Source: a virus. Taken from it: a stretch of DNA of 33,074 nucleotides. The position numbers were made by a program, and so were the translations under genes. Positions 6,740 to 15,319 of the stretch are shown here, piece by piece. The notes under the pieces were generated by a model. It saw nothing but the letters and a program-made list of their open reading frames with translations, was not told the DNA's origin and searched no databases. Positions within the stretch are counted from its first letter, which is position 1. Each line of letters begins with the position of its first letter. The stretch is taken from positions 1 to 33,074 of IMG/VR virus record IMGVR_UViG_3300030107_002581; one strand, 5' to 3'.

Positions 6740-6972
6740 AATTAAATACCAATGTATCAGTTGAAAATATTATAACGATAGCAACTATTATTTGTTCCAT
6801 AACTCTTGCATTTGGTTTTATGAAATATGATATTGATATTATACGAAAAGATTTGGAATTAAAAGCAGATAAAAGAGAAGTGATTGCTGATAGAAATTTA
6901 ATAACTTACAAACTAGATGTGATGATGCAAGACATCGCAGAAATTAAACAAATACTAAAGGAGAATAAATAA
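6736..6972 (+). CDS. Small TM/coiled-coil protein (XhlA-like architecture)
   Basis: This 78-residue protein has an N-terminal polar stretch, a TM segment at about 11-29 (NIITIATIICSITLAFGFM) and a charged helix ending KLDVMMQDIAEIKQILKENK. The final DIxEIKxxLxEN phrase is typical of XhlA-type hemolysin/holin-accessory helices, although in XhlA the helix precedes the TM and here it follows. It overlaps the nuclease stop by ATGA and shares TAATG with the next gene. It is the fifth TM/coiled-coil member of this cassette. Function is inferred at best. Confidence 0.62.
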   Translation: MKLNTNVSVENIITIATIICSITLAFGFMKYDIDIIRKDLELKADKREVIADRNLITYKLDVMMQDIAEIKQILKENK

Positions 6973-7205
6973 TGGAATGGTTAACATGGGGTAACGCAGC
7001 TTACCTAATTGCTATAATGCTAGGTGGTATAGCCACATTGGTAGCAACAAAGTATAGACCTGCTTTAAAAGAGCTAAAAGAAGTTGCTCAAAAATACAAT
7101 GAAGCTATGAAAGATGGCAAGATGAGTGCAAAAGAAAAGCAAGAAATTGCAAAAGAATGCATGGATGTCGTATCTGCAATAGTTAAACTTTTTTGGAGGT
7201 TCTAA
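6972..7205 (+). CDS. Small single-TM protein with charged helix (holin-like)
   Basis: This 77-residue protein starts at a TAATG preceded by the strong ribosome site AAAGGAG (about 6959-6965). A TM segment spans about residues 8-26 (NAAYLIAIMLGGIATLVATKY) and is followed by a helix with the phrase DGKMSAKEKQEIAKECMDVV, a pattern I associate with short holin-like phage proteins. The last residues (VKLFWRF) are hydrophobic and may lie on the membrane. The strong ribosome site suggests higher expression than its neighbours, as expected for a lysis effector; this is inference. Confidence 0.65.
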   Translation: MEWLTWGNAAYLIAIMLGGIATLVATKYRPALKELKEVAQKYNEAMKDGKMSAKEKQEIAKECMDVVSAIVKLFWRF

Positions 7206-7366
7206 TGCCATCACAAGTTAATGGAGTTAAAAAAGAAACTAAAAAGACTGCTAAGAAAAAACAATCTAATGATGCAAAAATTGCTGAAGCAATTACATTA
7301 TTGTTAGATAGAATAGATACTTTAGAAGCAAGATTATCTAAAGTTGAAGGTCGCATGGGCCTATAA
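7205..7366 (+). CDS. 53-residue basic coiled-coil protein
   Basis: The ATG at 7205 shares TAATG with the previous stop and is preceded by GGAGGT (about 7195-7200), a strong ribosome site. The product has a Lys-rich N-terminal third (KKETKKTAKKKQ) followed by a two- to three-heptad amphipathic helix (AEAITLLLDRIDTLEARLSK). It has no TM or Cys. Its stop again forms TAATG with the next gene. I do not recognise it; a small oligomeric helical adaptor or nucleic-acid-binding protein is possible. Confidence 0.65.
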   Translation: MPSQVNGVKKETKKTAKKKQSNDAKIAEAITLLLDRIDTLEARLSKVEGRMGL

Positions 7367-7584
7367 TGGCTGATGTGATTGGATTAAGTGATGTATCATC
7401 TAAAGACACAAGCAGGGGAAGTCAATTAAAAACTGGAAACTTAAAAAGGAGTTATAATATGCCAAGTCCTAAAGTATGCAAAACAGATTGGAAAAAAATG
7501 GGATATAAAAGTGAATCTGATTGTAGAAGTTATGGAAAAAAGAAAATGGGTAAAAGCAAAAGCCCAATGAAAAAAAGTTATTAA
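7366..7584 (+). CDS. Small Lys-rich protein with a probable internal start
   Basis: The full frame from the TAATG at 7366 encodes 72 residues. A strong Shine-Dalgarno (AAGGAG, 7446-7451) lies 7 bases before an in-frame ATG at 7459, giving a 41-residue form MPSPKVCKTDWKKMGYKSES... that is very basic and carries two Cys. Either the short form is the true gene or both forms are made. The first 31 residues are rich in Ser, Asp and Thr and unlike the rest. No domain is recognised. The neighbouring gene also encodes a small Lys-rich Cys-containing protein, so the pair may share a DNA-binding or virion role; that is inference. Confidence 0.55.
   Translation: MADVIGLSDVSSKDTSRGSQLKTGNLKRSYNMPSPKVCKTDWKKMGYKSESDCRSYGKKKMGKSKSPMKKSY
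7446..7451 (+). promoter_or_regulatory. Internal Shine-Dalgarno that suggests a start at 7459
   Basis: AAGGAG followed by 7 bases and an ATG at 7459, inside and in frame with the gene beginning at 7366. It is stronger than anything before 7366 and suggests that the shorter 41-residue product is made, alone or in addition. Confidence 0.55.
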
Positions 7585-7586
7585 CA

Positions 7587-7784
7587 ATGGCTTCTAAATC
7601 TAAAAGATTAGCAAGTTGCATGGCAAAAGCTAAAGGTGATGCAAGAAAAATAAGAGCTTGTAAAATTAACTTTGCTATCCAAACTGGAACTGAAAAAGAA
7701 CATGGATACAAAGCTAAAGGATCTATTACTCCTAGTATGAGCAAACCAAGAGCTGGAGCTGTAAGTTATAGAAAGAAAAAATAA
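7587..7784 (+). CDS. Small Lys/Arg-rich hypothetical protein
   Basis: This 65-residue, strongly basic protein contains two Cys (residues about 11 and 25), Ala/Lys-rich helical stretches (CMAKAKGDARKIRACK) and a basic C-terminus ending RKKK. The start lies 2 bases after the upstream stop with no clear ribosome site, and its stop shares TAATG with the next gene. There is no TM segment. Charge and size would suit nucleic-acid binding or a minor virion protein. I recognise no named family. Confidence 0.6.
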   Translation: MASKSKRLASCMAKAKGDARKIRACKINFAIQTGTEKEHGYKAKGSITPSMSKPRAGAVSYRKKK

Positions 7785-7960
7785 TGGCTAAAAATATAGA
7801 TTTATTTGGGCATGATAAAGGATTAGGTGACACAATTAGCCGAGCCATTAAAACAGTTACTAAAGGAAAAATAGAGGAGTGTGGAGGATGCAAAAAAAGA
7901 CGAGACTTATTGAACAAAATGATTCCATACAGAAATCCACTCAGCAAGCGTTACGAGTAA
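7784..7960 (+). CDS. 58-residue CGGC-motif phage protein
   Basis: The ATG at 7784 shares TAATG with the upstream stop; the frame ends with TAA at 7958-7960. The product reads GLGDTISRAIKTVTKGKI, then CGGCKKRRDLLNKMIPYRN. This arrangement of G-(L/I)-G-D-T-(I/V), a short spacer, CxxC with basic residues and LNKhxPY recurs, from memory, in small proteins near tail genes of many tailed phages. Only two Cys are present (33 and 36), so metal binding would need a partner or dimer. Its last 73 bases overlap the next gene in another frame. Function unknown. Confidence 0.7.
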   Translation: MAKNIDLFGHDKGLGDTISRAIKTVTKGKIEECGGCKKRRDLLNKMIPYRNPLSKRYE

Positions 7961-8115
7961 AAAATGGTGGATCAATTGATGGTACTGAAGGTGGATTACG
8001 TTTAGATGTATTTGACCATGATGACCCTGATGATTTACAATGTATATGTGACTTGCCAGAAACTGCTCAAAATTATATTATAAATGATATAGAATACGAA
8101 GAAGATAATGCCTAA
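7888..8115 (+). CDS. Small acidic hypothetical protein
   Basis: I place the start at ATG 7888 because GAGGAG lies 8 bases upstream; a GTG at 7879 would add three residues. The product is 75 residues. The first 24 codons overlap the CGGC-protein gene in a different frame. The C-terminal half is acidic (DVFDHDDPDDLQCICDLPE, and IEYEEDNA at the end). Its stop region overlaps the nozzle-gene start by 8 bases. No TM or known domain is visible. Acidic tail-gene neighbours sometimes act as assembly adaptors, but nothing here shows it. Confidence 0.6.
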   Translation: MQKKTRLIEQNDSIQKSTQQALRVKNGGSIDGTEGGLRLDVFDHDDPDDLQCICDLPETAQNYIINDIEYEEDNA

Positions 8116-11074
8116 ACAAACCCACAAAATAGAAGGGTTTCACGGCGGATTAAATAGTAACGCAGACCCTAGAGACATAAGAGAATTTGAATCACCATCT
8201 TTGCAAGATGTTGCTATTGATTCTGTTGGTAGGTTAAAAACATTAGGTAGCGCTGATGATGGAAATATCTATCATTCTGGCACTGCTCAAGCTGGGGCTA
8301 GCGCAACAATAACATTAGCATCTGGTGCTAGTAGTGCTGATGATAAATATAATGATTTTACTATTGTTTTAACCGGTGGGACTGGGTCAGGCCAGACAAA
8401 CACAATAACAGATTATACTGGAAGTACTCGAGTTGCTAATGTAAGTAGTTGGTCTACCAACCCTGACAATACTACTACATATGAAATAAGGGGGGATGGT
8501 AATACTACGTCTATTCTACAAAACAGGGGATTATTTACTATGTCTAGCGATAGGCAATTAGATGGAGGTGTCGCAGATGAAACACTTATATTTTTACATG
8601 ATAATGCTAATCACACTATAGATGTAAAAGATAGTGAAACAGGAGTTAATAATGGTTGGGATACTGCCCAGATAAACATGGGAGGATCTACAATTCCCGT
8701 CTTTTACAACGCTGATGGTGTAGTAAGGGTTTCAGATGCAGGTTTGTCTCAAGAAAGTCAATGGTTTGGGTATATAGCTGATGAAAGATTTAATGGTATA
8801 AATGCAGATTCTGGTGCTATTGGTTGGTATAATATAGAACAATCGTTAGCAACTCCAACATTAGGTACTTGTATAATATCAACTCCAACAGTAGGTAGTG
8901 ATAGTAATGGAATATTTTCAGCTGCTAGTGAGTACATAGGAACCGTTATAGATGATGGAACTAGTTCAGATCAAGTAGTAGACCATAGTTCTGTTAATCT
9001 TAGAGTTGGAGTTCAATTAAATGAAATAATAGCTAGTGGTCATGCTGATTGGGATTATAATATTACTAATTGTGCTAATCCGTCTGGAGATTCAACAGAT
9101 ATATATCCATGTATAGGTACCGCTGTTACTAAAATTGTAGGAAGTTCTACTTCTCAAACATATGAAACAATAGGAGTTGATGGATTAAGTTATACTGTTG
9201 GTGAAAATGAGTGTTTAATATTTTCAGTATTTATGACAACTACTGAATATAATAAATTAAGTAGATGGAAAGTTTTAGCTGGTGATGTTGAATGGACTTT
9301 TGGAGCTGATCAATTATCTCCTAATAAATGGAATTTATTAGTCTGTAGTTCTGATAATATTAGTGGTGGTAGTGAAAATTTTCCAATCACAAGTGCAACT
9401 GGTAATTTTAGTTTTTTAATTTATGATAATCAATCAGGTACAAATGATAAACCAGATTTTTATGTTAGTGGTGTAGCGATTGCTGAAGCGTCTGGCATTG
9501 ATACATTTACACCCGGTGTTTATACATTTCACCATACATATTTATATGATGCTAAAAATCAACAAGAATCGTTACCATTTACATTTAATAGTTTAGATAC
9601 TGGCAGTGAACCAGATAATGTTAATTCTATTAATGTAGCAGGTTCTAATTTATTATTTAATTTTGATACATATATATGTAGTAATGTAGCAGCTGGAAAT
9701 GCATATGGTTTTAATAAAAGAATAAGTGGTTCTAGATTATATTGGAAGGTAGAAGAAAATGATAATTACTTTCTTATTGGTCAATTAGATTTTATTGGAA
9801 AAGGATTTAAATGGACACCTGAAGCTGATACTAATTCGTATGATATGTCTAATACAACTGATGCAACAGCTCCTATTTTAAGTAAAACTGCCATTATAAA
9901 AGGAATATCTCCAGAATCTGCAAATATAGTTGATACATTTAAATCTATTAATGGATTTTCAAGTGAAGTTGATTCATTAGATGCTTATTATAAAACTGCT
10001 GTTGTTCATGGTAGAAGAACTTATATTGGGAATATAAAACAAATAAGTAATGGAAGTTTAAAAACTCATCCAGATAGAATATTAAAAAGTCAAATAAATA
10101 GATTTGATACATTTCCAGAAGGAATGGGTGGAGTTGATGTTGTAATAAGAGATGGAGAAAGCATTATTAAGTTAGAAGCTTATGCAGATAGGATATTACA
10201 ATTCAAAGAACATAGTCTTTATATAATTAATGTATCTGAAACTGTAGATTTTCTTGAAGATACATATAGAAATAAAGGATGTGCTTTTGATTATCATGTT
10301 ACTAAAACTGATATAGGTATTGCTTGGTTTAATGACCATGGTGTTTATCTATATGATGGTAAGAATGTAAATGATTTACTTGAAAAAGATGGAATGAGAT
10401 TAATCAATGAAGATGATTGGTCTACGTTTATAAAAGATGGAACTGATGATACGGATATGAGTAGTGCCTTAATAGGATATATACCTAAGAAAAAACAAAT
10501 ACTTATTAAGAATGAAAATAATGATGTTTATATTTATGACTTTGTTTTAAGGGCATGGACAACTGGAAGTGGCAAGATAACAGAATCTACAGCTATGACA
10601 AACTTTGCTTTAGATGCTGATCAAAATTTATTTTATATAGATAACACAACAACTGTTACGAAGACTTGGCAATCGTCTCCTCAGTCTACAACTGCTTTAA
10701 TATATCAAACTCCTGATATTGATTTTGGTCAACCATCTGTAAGAAAAAAGATTTATAGGATAAGAATTTCTTATAAAGGGGATGCTGATAATTTAGTAAT
10801 AAAATATGGTGTAAACGGAGATACAGATGCTCCTTATGATTTTGAAGGAACAAATTCTAGTACTGGTAGACCTACAGGTTCAACAGCTAGTAGCAGTAAA
10901 CCATTACATGATAAAACAGATTTAACAACTTGGCATCATGCGGAATTAAAACCAGATGTTTCTTCTGAAGCAAATAATGTATATAGTTTTCAATTACATA
11001 TGACAGGAACAGTTGATAGTGATTTTGAAGTCAATGATATTACTATAATATATAGAATGAAAAATGTTAGATAA
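8108..11074 (+). CDS. Probable tail nozzle / stabilisation structural protein
   Basis: This 988-residue protein begins with KIEGFHGGLNSNADPRDI, the GGxNxxxDP opening often seen in phage tail tubular B / tail accessory proteins (T7 gp12-like, P22 gp10-like). Much of the chain is Ser/Thr/Asn-rich beta structure. The C-terminal third has propeller-like strings (AYADRILQFKEHSLYIINV, HGVYLYDGKNVNDLLEK, YIYDFVLRAWTTGSGK) typical of these proteins, then a beta-sandwich-like end with VIKYGVNGD. There is no signal peptide, TM or catalytic motif. Its position directly before a fibre gene and the ejection-protein genes fits a distal tail-tube or nozzle component of a short-tailed phage. Structural role is likely; exact equivalence is inferred. 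The stop shares TAATG with the next gene. Confidence 0.65.
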   Translation: MPKQTHKIEGFHGGLNSNADPRDIREFESPSLQDVAIDSVGRLKTLGSADDGNIYHSGTAQAGASATITLASGASSADDKYNDFTIVLTGGTGSGQTNTITDYTGSTRVANVSSWSTNPDNTTTYEIRGDGNTTSILQNRGLFTMSSDRQLDGGVADETLIFLHDNANHTIDVKDSETGVNNGWDTAQINMGGSTIPVFYNADGVVRVSDAGLSQESQWFGYIADERFNGINADSGAIGWYNIEQSLATPTLGTCIISTPTVGSDSNGIFSAASEYIGTVIDDGTSSDQVVDHSSVNLRVGVQLNEIIASGHADWDYNITNCANPSGDSTDIYPCIGTAVTKIVGSSTSQTYETIGVDGLSYTVGENECLIFSVFMTTTEYNKLSRWKVLAGDVEWTFGADQLSPNKWNLLVCSSDNISGGSENFPITSATGNFSFLIYDNQSGTNDKPDFYVSGVAIAEASGIDTFTPGVYTFHHTYLYDAKNQQESLPFTFNSLDTGSEPDNVNSINVAGSNLLFNFDTYICSNVAAGNAYGFNKRISGSRLYWKVEENDNYFLIGQLDFIGKGFKWTPEADTNSYDMSNTTDATAPILSKTAIIKGISPESANIVDTFKSINGFSSEVDSLDAYYKTAVVHGRRTYIGNIKQISNGSLKTHPDRILKSQINRFDTFPEGMGGVDVVIRDGESIIKLEAYADRILQFKEHSLYIINVSETVDFLEDTYRNKGCAFDYHVTKTDIGIAWFNDHGVYLYDGKNVNDLLEKDGMRLINEDDWSTFIKDGTDDTDMSSALIGYIPKKKQILIKNENNDVYIYDFVLRAWTTGSGKITESTAMTNFALDADQNLFYIDNTTTVTKTWQSSPQSTTALIYQTPDIDFGQPSVRKKIYRIRISYKGDADNLVIKYGVNGDTDAPYDFEGTNSSTGRPTGSTASSSKPLHDKTDLTTWHHAELKPDVSSEANNVYSFQLHMTGTVDSDFEVNDITIIYRMKNVR

Positions 11075-14000
11075 TGCCACTTACTAGGGAAGAAAGAAAA
11101 CTATTACACCAAAAATCTAAACAACCTACGTTTGGAAGTGGTAAACCTGATAATAAACAAGGCAATGAAGGAGATATATCTTTTAGGCAAGTACAAGGTT
11201 CAGGTACTGTAGAATATGTAAAAACAAATGGTGAATGGGTAGCAGTAGCATCTTCAGGTGAAATGCCTGCTGTTAGGATTATTGGTAGTTCAGGAGGTGG
11301 AGGCACATCTGGAACAGGAACTTTTAGTGGGAGTTATGTAGCTACTATAACTGGAGGAGATGGAATAGATAGTACGGGATCTACAAGTGGTTCAAATATA
11401 AATCACACATTAAGTCTTGATTTAAGTGAGCTAACTGGTGCAGCTATGACAACTAGTGATTCGATTGCGTTTATAGATGCTGATGATAGTAATAATTCCA
11501 AAAAAGAAAGCATAGCTGATGTTGTTACTTTATTAGCTGGAGATGGTATCAAGAATAGTTCTAATGTATTTGCAGTAGATGTTAGTGATTTTGCAGGTAC
11601 TGGATTAGAAGATGATAGTTCAGAAAATTTAAGGTTATCAACACAAGGAACTGGTATTAGTGGTGGTAATGGAAGCACTCTAAGTATAACACCAGCTCAA
11701 ACTGCTATTACATCTGTATATAATACTTCACTTGTAATTGGAAGAGCAGCTGATGATACTACAATTAATTTTGGAGTTGATGATGTTATTGTATTTGATT
11801 CTGGTGCTGATGAAAAATTAAGAATTGACTCAGGGGGAGCTGATGTAACAGGTGCTCTTACTACTACAACAACTGCAGCTATTGGAACAAATGCAACTTT
11901 TGGTACTTCTACAGCAGCTGGTAATATGAATGCATTATTAAGTTCTGCTCAAGATACATTTTTTGGAAACTTACTTGATGGTTCTGATGATATATTTGAT
12001 TTTGGAGGTGCAAATGGAGATGGTGGTACAACATTAATAGATAGTGATGGATTTACAGCTTCAAATGCTACTTTTGTTCGTGTAATCGGGCCAAATTATG
12101 GACATCTTGAAAATACATCATCAGCTCAAGGATATGTTTCTTTACCATTAACTACAGTTTCTGGTAAGGTATATGAATGTACTTTTGATGTTATAGCTGG
12201 GGGTAGTTCTGATATAGAAGTTTGTCTAAGTTCTAGTACATCTTGGAATACAGCAGCTGAATCTGGAATAAGAAGTGCAAATACAGGGCATTCTTTAGTA
12301 CATAATTATATCGCTGATGATACTAGTGGTTATTTAATAATAAGACTAGCATCTTCTACAAGTGGTCATGCAGGTAGAATTACTAATATTGTTGTTCGTC
12401 AAGCTGTATTTTTTTCAGATGGTGAAATTAGTTCAGGTTCTTATGTTTCTGGGTTCGCAGGTTCAGGTTGGAAGATAGATAAAGATGCTACTGCTACTAA
12501 TGAATATGATCTAACTGTAGATAATATGTTTATAAGAGGTAGACTTAGTGTATATGAATTATTAATACAACAGATAAGAGCTACTAATGGAGCTATATTT
12601 GTTACATCATCAGCTAAAGTTTTAAGTACATCAAGTTTATCAGCTAGTGATAGTGGTGGAGATATTACATTTGAAGACCCTAGTGGTCATGGTATTTGTC
12701 CTTTTTTAGCCAATGATTTAATAATGATGCAAAGAGTGGTTCCCGGTTCTTTAGTAGCTGGCTCATCAACTGCTGGCAGTACAAATGTTATTAAAAAATT
12801 AGTATATAAAGTTTCATCTGTATCTGGTGCAACTGCTACTGTTATAGCTGCTACTGGTTTTAATAATAATGATTTCCCAGTTAAGGGGGATGATTTTGTA
12901 AGAATAGGTAATACAGGAACACCATCTAGGCAAGGAACAATATATCTTACTTCAGATGATAGCAATGCTCCTTATATGGATGTTAAAGATAATATAGATA
13001 GTTATGGTGATTGGCATGATGCGTCTACTACTAAAGTAAGAGTAGGTAATCTTTCAGGTATAACAGATGCAGGTCTTAATGCAGGTAGTTCTCTTAGTGG
13101 ATATGGATTATATGGTGGTGAAGTTTTTCTAAAAGGAGCTATTAATGCTAAAAGTGGTCATATAGGAGCTGATAATTCAGGTGCTAATGGGTGGAAGATA
13201 GAAGAATCAAAGTTAGCTAATACACCTGCGAATGATGCTTATTTATCATTAGATGGGACTGGTGATTATTTATCATTAGGTCAAACAACAAGCGATTCAC
13301 CTATGTCTGTAACAGATGATATTACTATATGTGGATGGATAAGATTTCCATCTCTAGGCTCTACTGAAACTATTTTTATTAATAATTCACAAGATGCAAA
13401 TTATGCTGGTTTTTGGGTATATAAAGATTCTAGTAATAGGATGGCTATACTTTGGGGAGATGGTAGCGAAATAGATTCTAATGATTATGAAAGAGTTTAC
13501 ACAAGTTCTTCTGCTTTTAGTAGCAATACTTGGACATTTATTTCTATTAGAACTAATTTTACAGCCTCTAGTACTAGTACAGGCAATCACTCATTAAGAG
13601 TTGGTACGGGAACTACATTGGGTTCAAGTTTAGCTCTTACAGCTGCTGGGTCTGGTGAAAATAATAGTGCATCTTATGGAACTGGTGAAGCTTATATTGG
13701 AGCTGAGACAATTAGTACTGATGATGTAGATAATAGATTAGATATGAAAAATTTTGCACTTTGGAATGAGATACTTACAGATGCTGAAATAACTGCTCTT
13801 TTTAATGGTGGTAGTTATTTATCATTTGGAACTAATAGTGGTGGTTATACTAGCGCTGCTAATTTAAAATTACATCTTGATTTTACTACTGGTTCTATTA
13901 ATGATTTAACTGGTAATACTGGCACATCTTTAGTTGGTGATGCTAAAATAGTTGGTGATGGTAAATATATAGGTCTAGTTCAATCTGCTAATAGTTCACT

Positions 14001-15174
14001 ATCTAATAGTATGAGTGGTTTTTATGCTGGTGGAGACGCTGCTACTGGAGCAAATGCAGCTATATCATTTGGAACTGATGGTAAAATAAGAGGTAATGGA
14101 ATATATGTAAAGAATAATATTGATTATCTTATAACAGCTTCAAGAATATTTGGCAACGGAAGTGATGGTGTTGCATATCTTAGTGGTACTTCAAATACAT
14201 TAAGCTCTGATAAGTATTATACTATATTAACATTAGCTGCTAGTACTACCATTGAAACAAGAGGTTATAGAATATTTGTAAGAGATAAATTAATTCTTAT
14301 AGGATCTGGAATTAAAATTTATAATAATGGATTTGTAGGAAATGCTGGTGGTGATGCTAGTGATGATGGAGGTGTTACAGCTACAAGTAATGATGGTGCA
14401 AATTTTAGCGATGGAAATGGAGCTGGAGCTAGGTCAGGTAGTTTGTTAGGTGGTATTGTAGGTGGAGATGGCGGTAATGGTGGTAATGGCGGCGTTCATG
14501 GTGGTTCATCAGCTACTAATGGCATTCAAGGAGATTTAGTTTCAGCAACTACTAATTGTGTAAGAGCTTATACTACTAATGATGGTGTTGCTGGTGGCTC
14601 TGGAGGTGGTTCTACTGTAGGTAGTAGTGCAACTAGGTCTGGAGTCGCATCAACTGATGGTAGTATTAGTATAACTAATTCAGATTTAACATATATAATA
14701 GCAATGAAAGATTTCTTTACAACTTCAACTTCTATTCCTTCTTTAAGTCCAGCTGCTGGAGCAATTGGAGGAGGCGGTGGAGGCGGTGGTGGAACAGCTG
14801 GTGCAGGAACTACTGGCGGTGGAGGTGGGTCTGGTGGATGCGCTGGCGGATCAGGTGGTCATGTAATGCTTGTAGCTAAAGAAATAATAGGCACATTATC
14901 TCATTTAGAATTAGAAGCTAAAGGAGGCGCTGGTGGAGCTGGAGGAGATGGTTATGAGCCGAGTGGTGGTTCAGCAGGTGGTGATGGCGGAGCTGGAGCT
15001 GGTGGAAATGGTGGTGATGGTGGATGTATAACATTAATAACTGGTACAGATCCTAGTGATATAGTAATAGATGTTGGAGGTGGAGCTGCCGGAGCAAATG
15101 GTTCTGGTTCAACTGCTTCTATAGGAACTCCATTAGCAGGTAAGGAAGGCACAAAAATAATATATCATGTCTAA
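11074..15174 (+). CDS. Tail fibre / tip protein with LamG-like domain and glycine-rich tip
   Basis: This 1366-residue, very Ser/Gly/Thr-rich protein has several recognisable parts. Residues about 200-275 carry shaft phrases like LRIDSGGADVTGAL. Residues 482-512 (VDNMFIRGRLSVYELLI, then QIRATNG) match a phrase common in tail-tip/host-specificity fibres. Residues about 722-965 form a LamG/concanavalin-like lectin domain (AYLSLDGTGDYLSLG ... ALWNEILTDAEITALFNGG). Residues about 1045-1085 (RGYRIFVRDKLILIG) lead into a glycine-rich region to the C-terminus with runs such as GGGGGGGGG. The lectin module suggests glycan binding, and the Gly-rich tip recalls polyglycine-II adhesin tips. It is coupled to the nozzle gene by TAATG. 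A receptor-binding role is inferred from domains and position. Confidence 0.75.
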   Translation: MPLTREERKLLHQKSKQPTFGSGKPDNKQGNEGDISFRQVQGSGTVEYVKTNGEWVAVASSGEMPAVRIIGSSGGGGTSGTGTFSGSYVATITGGDGIDSTGSTSGSNINHTLSLDLSELTGAAMTTSDSIAFIDADDSNNSKKESIADVVTLLAGDGIKNSSNVFAVDVSDFAGTGLEDDSSENLRLSTQGTGISGGNGSTLSITPAQTAITSVYNTSLVIGRAADDTTINFGVDDVIVFDSGADEKLRIDSGGADVTGALTTTTTAAIGTNATFGTSTAAGNMNALLSSAQDTFFGNLLDGSDDIFDFGGANGDGGTTLIDSDGFTASNATFVRVIGPNYGHLENTSSAQGYVSLPLTTVSGKVYECTFDVIAGGSSDIEVCLSSSTSWNTAAESGIRSANTGHSLVHNYIADDTSGYLIIRLASSTSGHAGRITNIVVRQAVFFSDGEISSGSYVSGFAGSGWKIDKDATATNEYDLTVDNMFIRGRLSVYELLIQQIRATNGAIFVTSSAKVLSTSSLSASDSGGDITFEDPSGHGICPFLANDLIMMQRVVPGSLVAGSSTAGSTNVIKKLVYKVSSVSGATATVIAATGFNNNDFPVKGDDFVRIGNTGTPSRQGTIYLTSDDSNAPYMDVKDNIDSYGDWHDASTTKVRVGNLSGITDAGLNAGSSLSGYGLYGGEVFLKGAINAKSGHIGADNSGANGWKIEESKLANTPANDAYLSLDGTGDYLSLGQTTSDSPMSVTDDITICGWIRFPSLGSTETIFINNSQDANYAGFWVYKDSSNRMAILWGDGSEIDSNDYERVYTSSSAFSSNTWTFISIRTNFTASSTSTGNHSLRVGTGTTLGSSLALTAAGSGENNSASYGTGEAYIGAETISTDDVDNRLDMKNFALWNEILTDAEITALFNGGSYLSFGTNSGGYTSAANLKLHLDFTTGSINDLTGNTGTSLVGDAKIVGDGKYIGLVQSANSSLSNSMSGFYAGGDAATGANAAISFGTDGKIRGNGIYVKNNIDYLITASRIFGNGSDGVAYLSGTSNTLSSDKYYTILTLAASTTIETRGYRIFVRDKLILIGSGIKIYNNGFVGNAGGDASDDGGVTATSNDGANFSDGNGAGARSGSLLGGIVGGDGGNGGNGGVHGGSSATNGIQGDLVSATTNCVRAYTTNDGVAGGSGGGSTVGSSATRSGVASTDGSISITNSDLTYIIAMKDFFTTSTSIPSLSPAAGAIGGGGGGGGGTAGAGTTGGGGGSGGCAGGSGGHVMLVAKEIIGTLSHLELEAKGGAGGAGGDGYEPSGGSAGGDGGAGAGGNGGDGGCITLITGTDPSDIVIDVGGGAAGANGSGSTASIGTPLAGKEGTKIIYHV
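14338..15110 (+). repeat. Glycine-rich tip-encoding segment (GGxGG repeats)
   Basis: The coding strand has dense GGT/GGA/GGC tracts giving phrases such as GGDGGNGGNGG, GGGGGGGGG, GGGGGSGGCAGGSGG and GGAGAGGNGGDGG, separated by two ordered beta segments (GGHVMLVAKEIIGTLSHLEL and CITLITGTDPSDIVIDV). This is protein-level low complexity inside the second fibre, not a DNA satellite. Local G content is markedly higher than in the rest of the AT-rich window because of the Gly codons. Confidence 0.75.
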
Positions 15175-15319
15175 AAAGAAAATAACATTAGACGAAAGAA
15201 TTAAGGCTTTAAAAGAACAATTAAAGCAAATTGAAGCTACATATCATAAAGTACAAGGAGCAATAGAAGTACTTGAAGGTATGAAGCAAGAAGATGTAAA
15301 TTATAGTGGAGAATTATAA
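15167..15319 (+). CDS. 50-residue coiled-coil protein
   Basis: The ATG at 15167 overlaps the fibre stop by 8 bases; the frame ends at 15319 in a TAATG shared with the next gene. The product is a single amphipathic, charged helix with clean heptads (LDERIKALKEQLKQIEATYHK and VQGAIEVLEGMKQ) and a short polar tail. AAGGAAGG lies upstream but about 17 bases away, so translation is probably coupled. Small coiled coils of this kind are common in tail regions of marine phages. Function unknown. Confidence 0.65.
   Translation: MSKKKITLDERIKALKEQLKQIEATYHKVQGAIEVLEGMKQEDVNYSGEL

Noticed and set aside
14338-15110. DNA-level tandem repeat or CRISPR-like array in the glycine-rich segment
   Set aside because: The repetition comes from Gly codons in a coding frame; there are no regular repeats and spacers.
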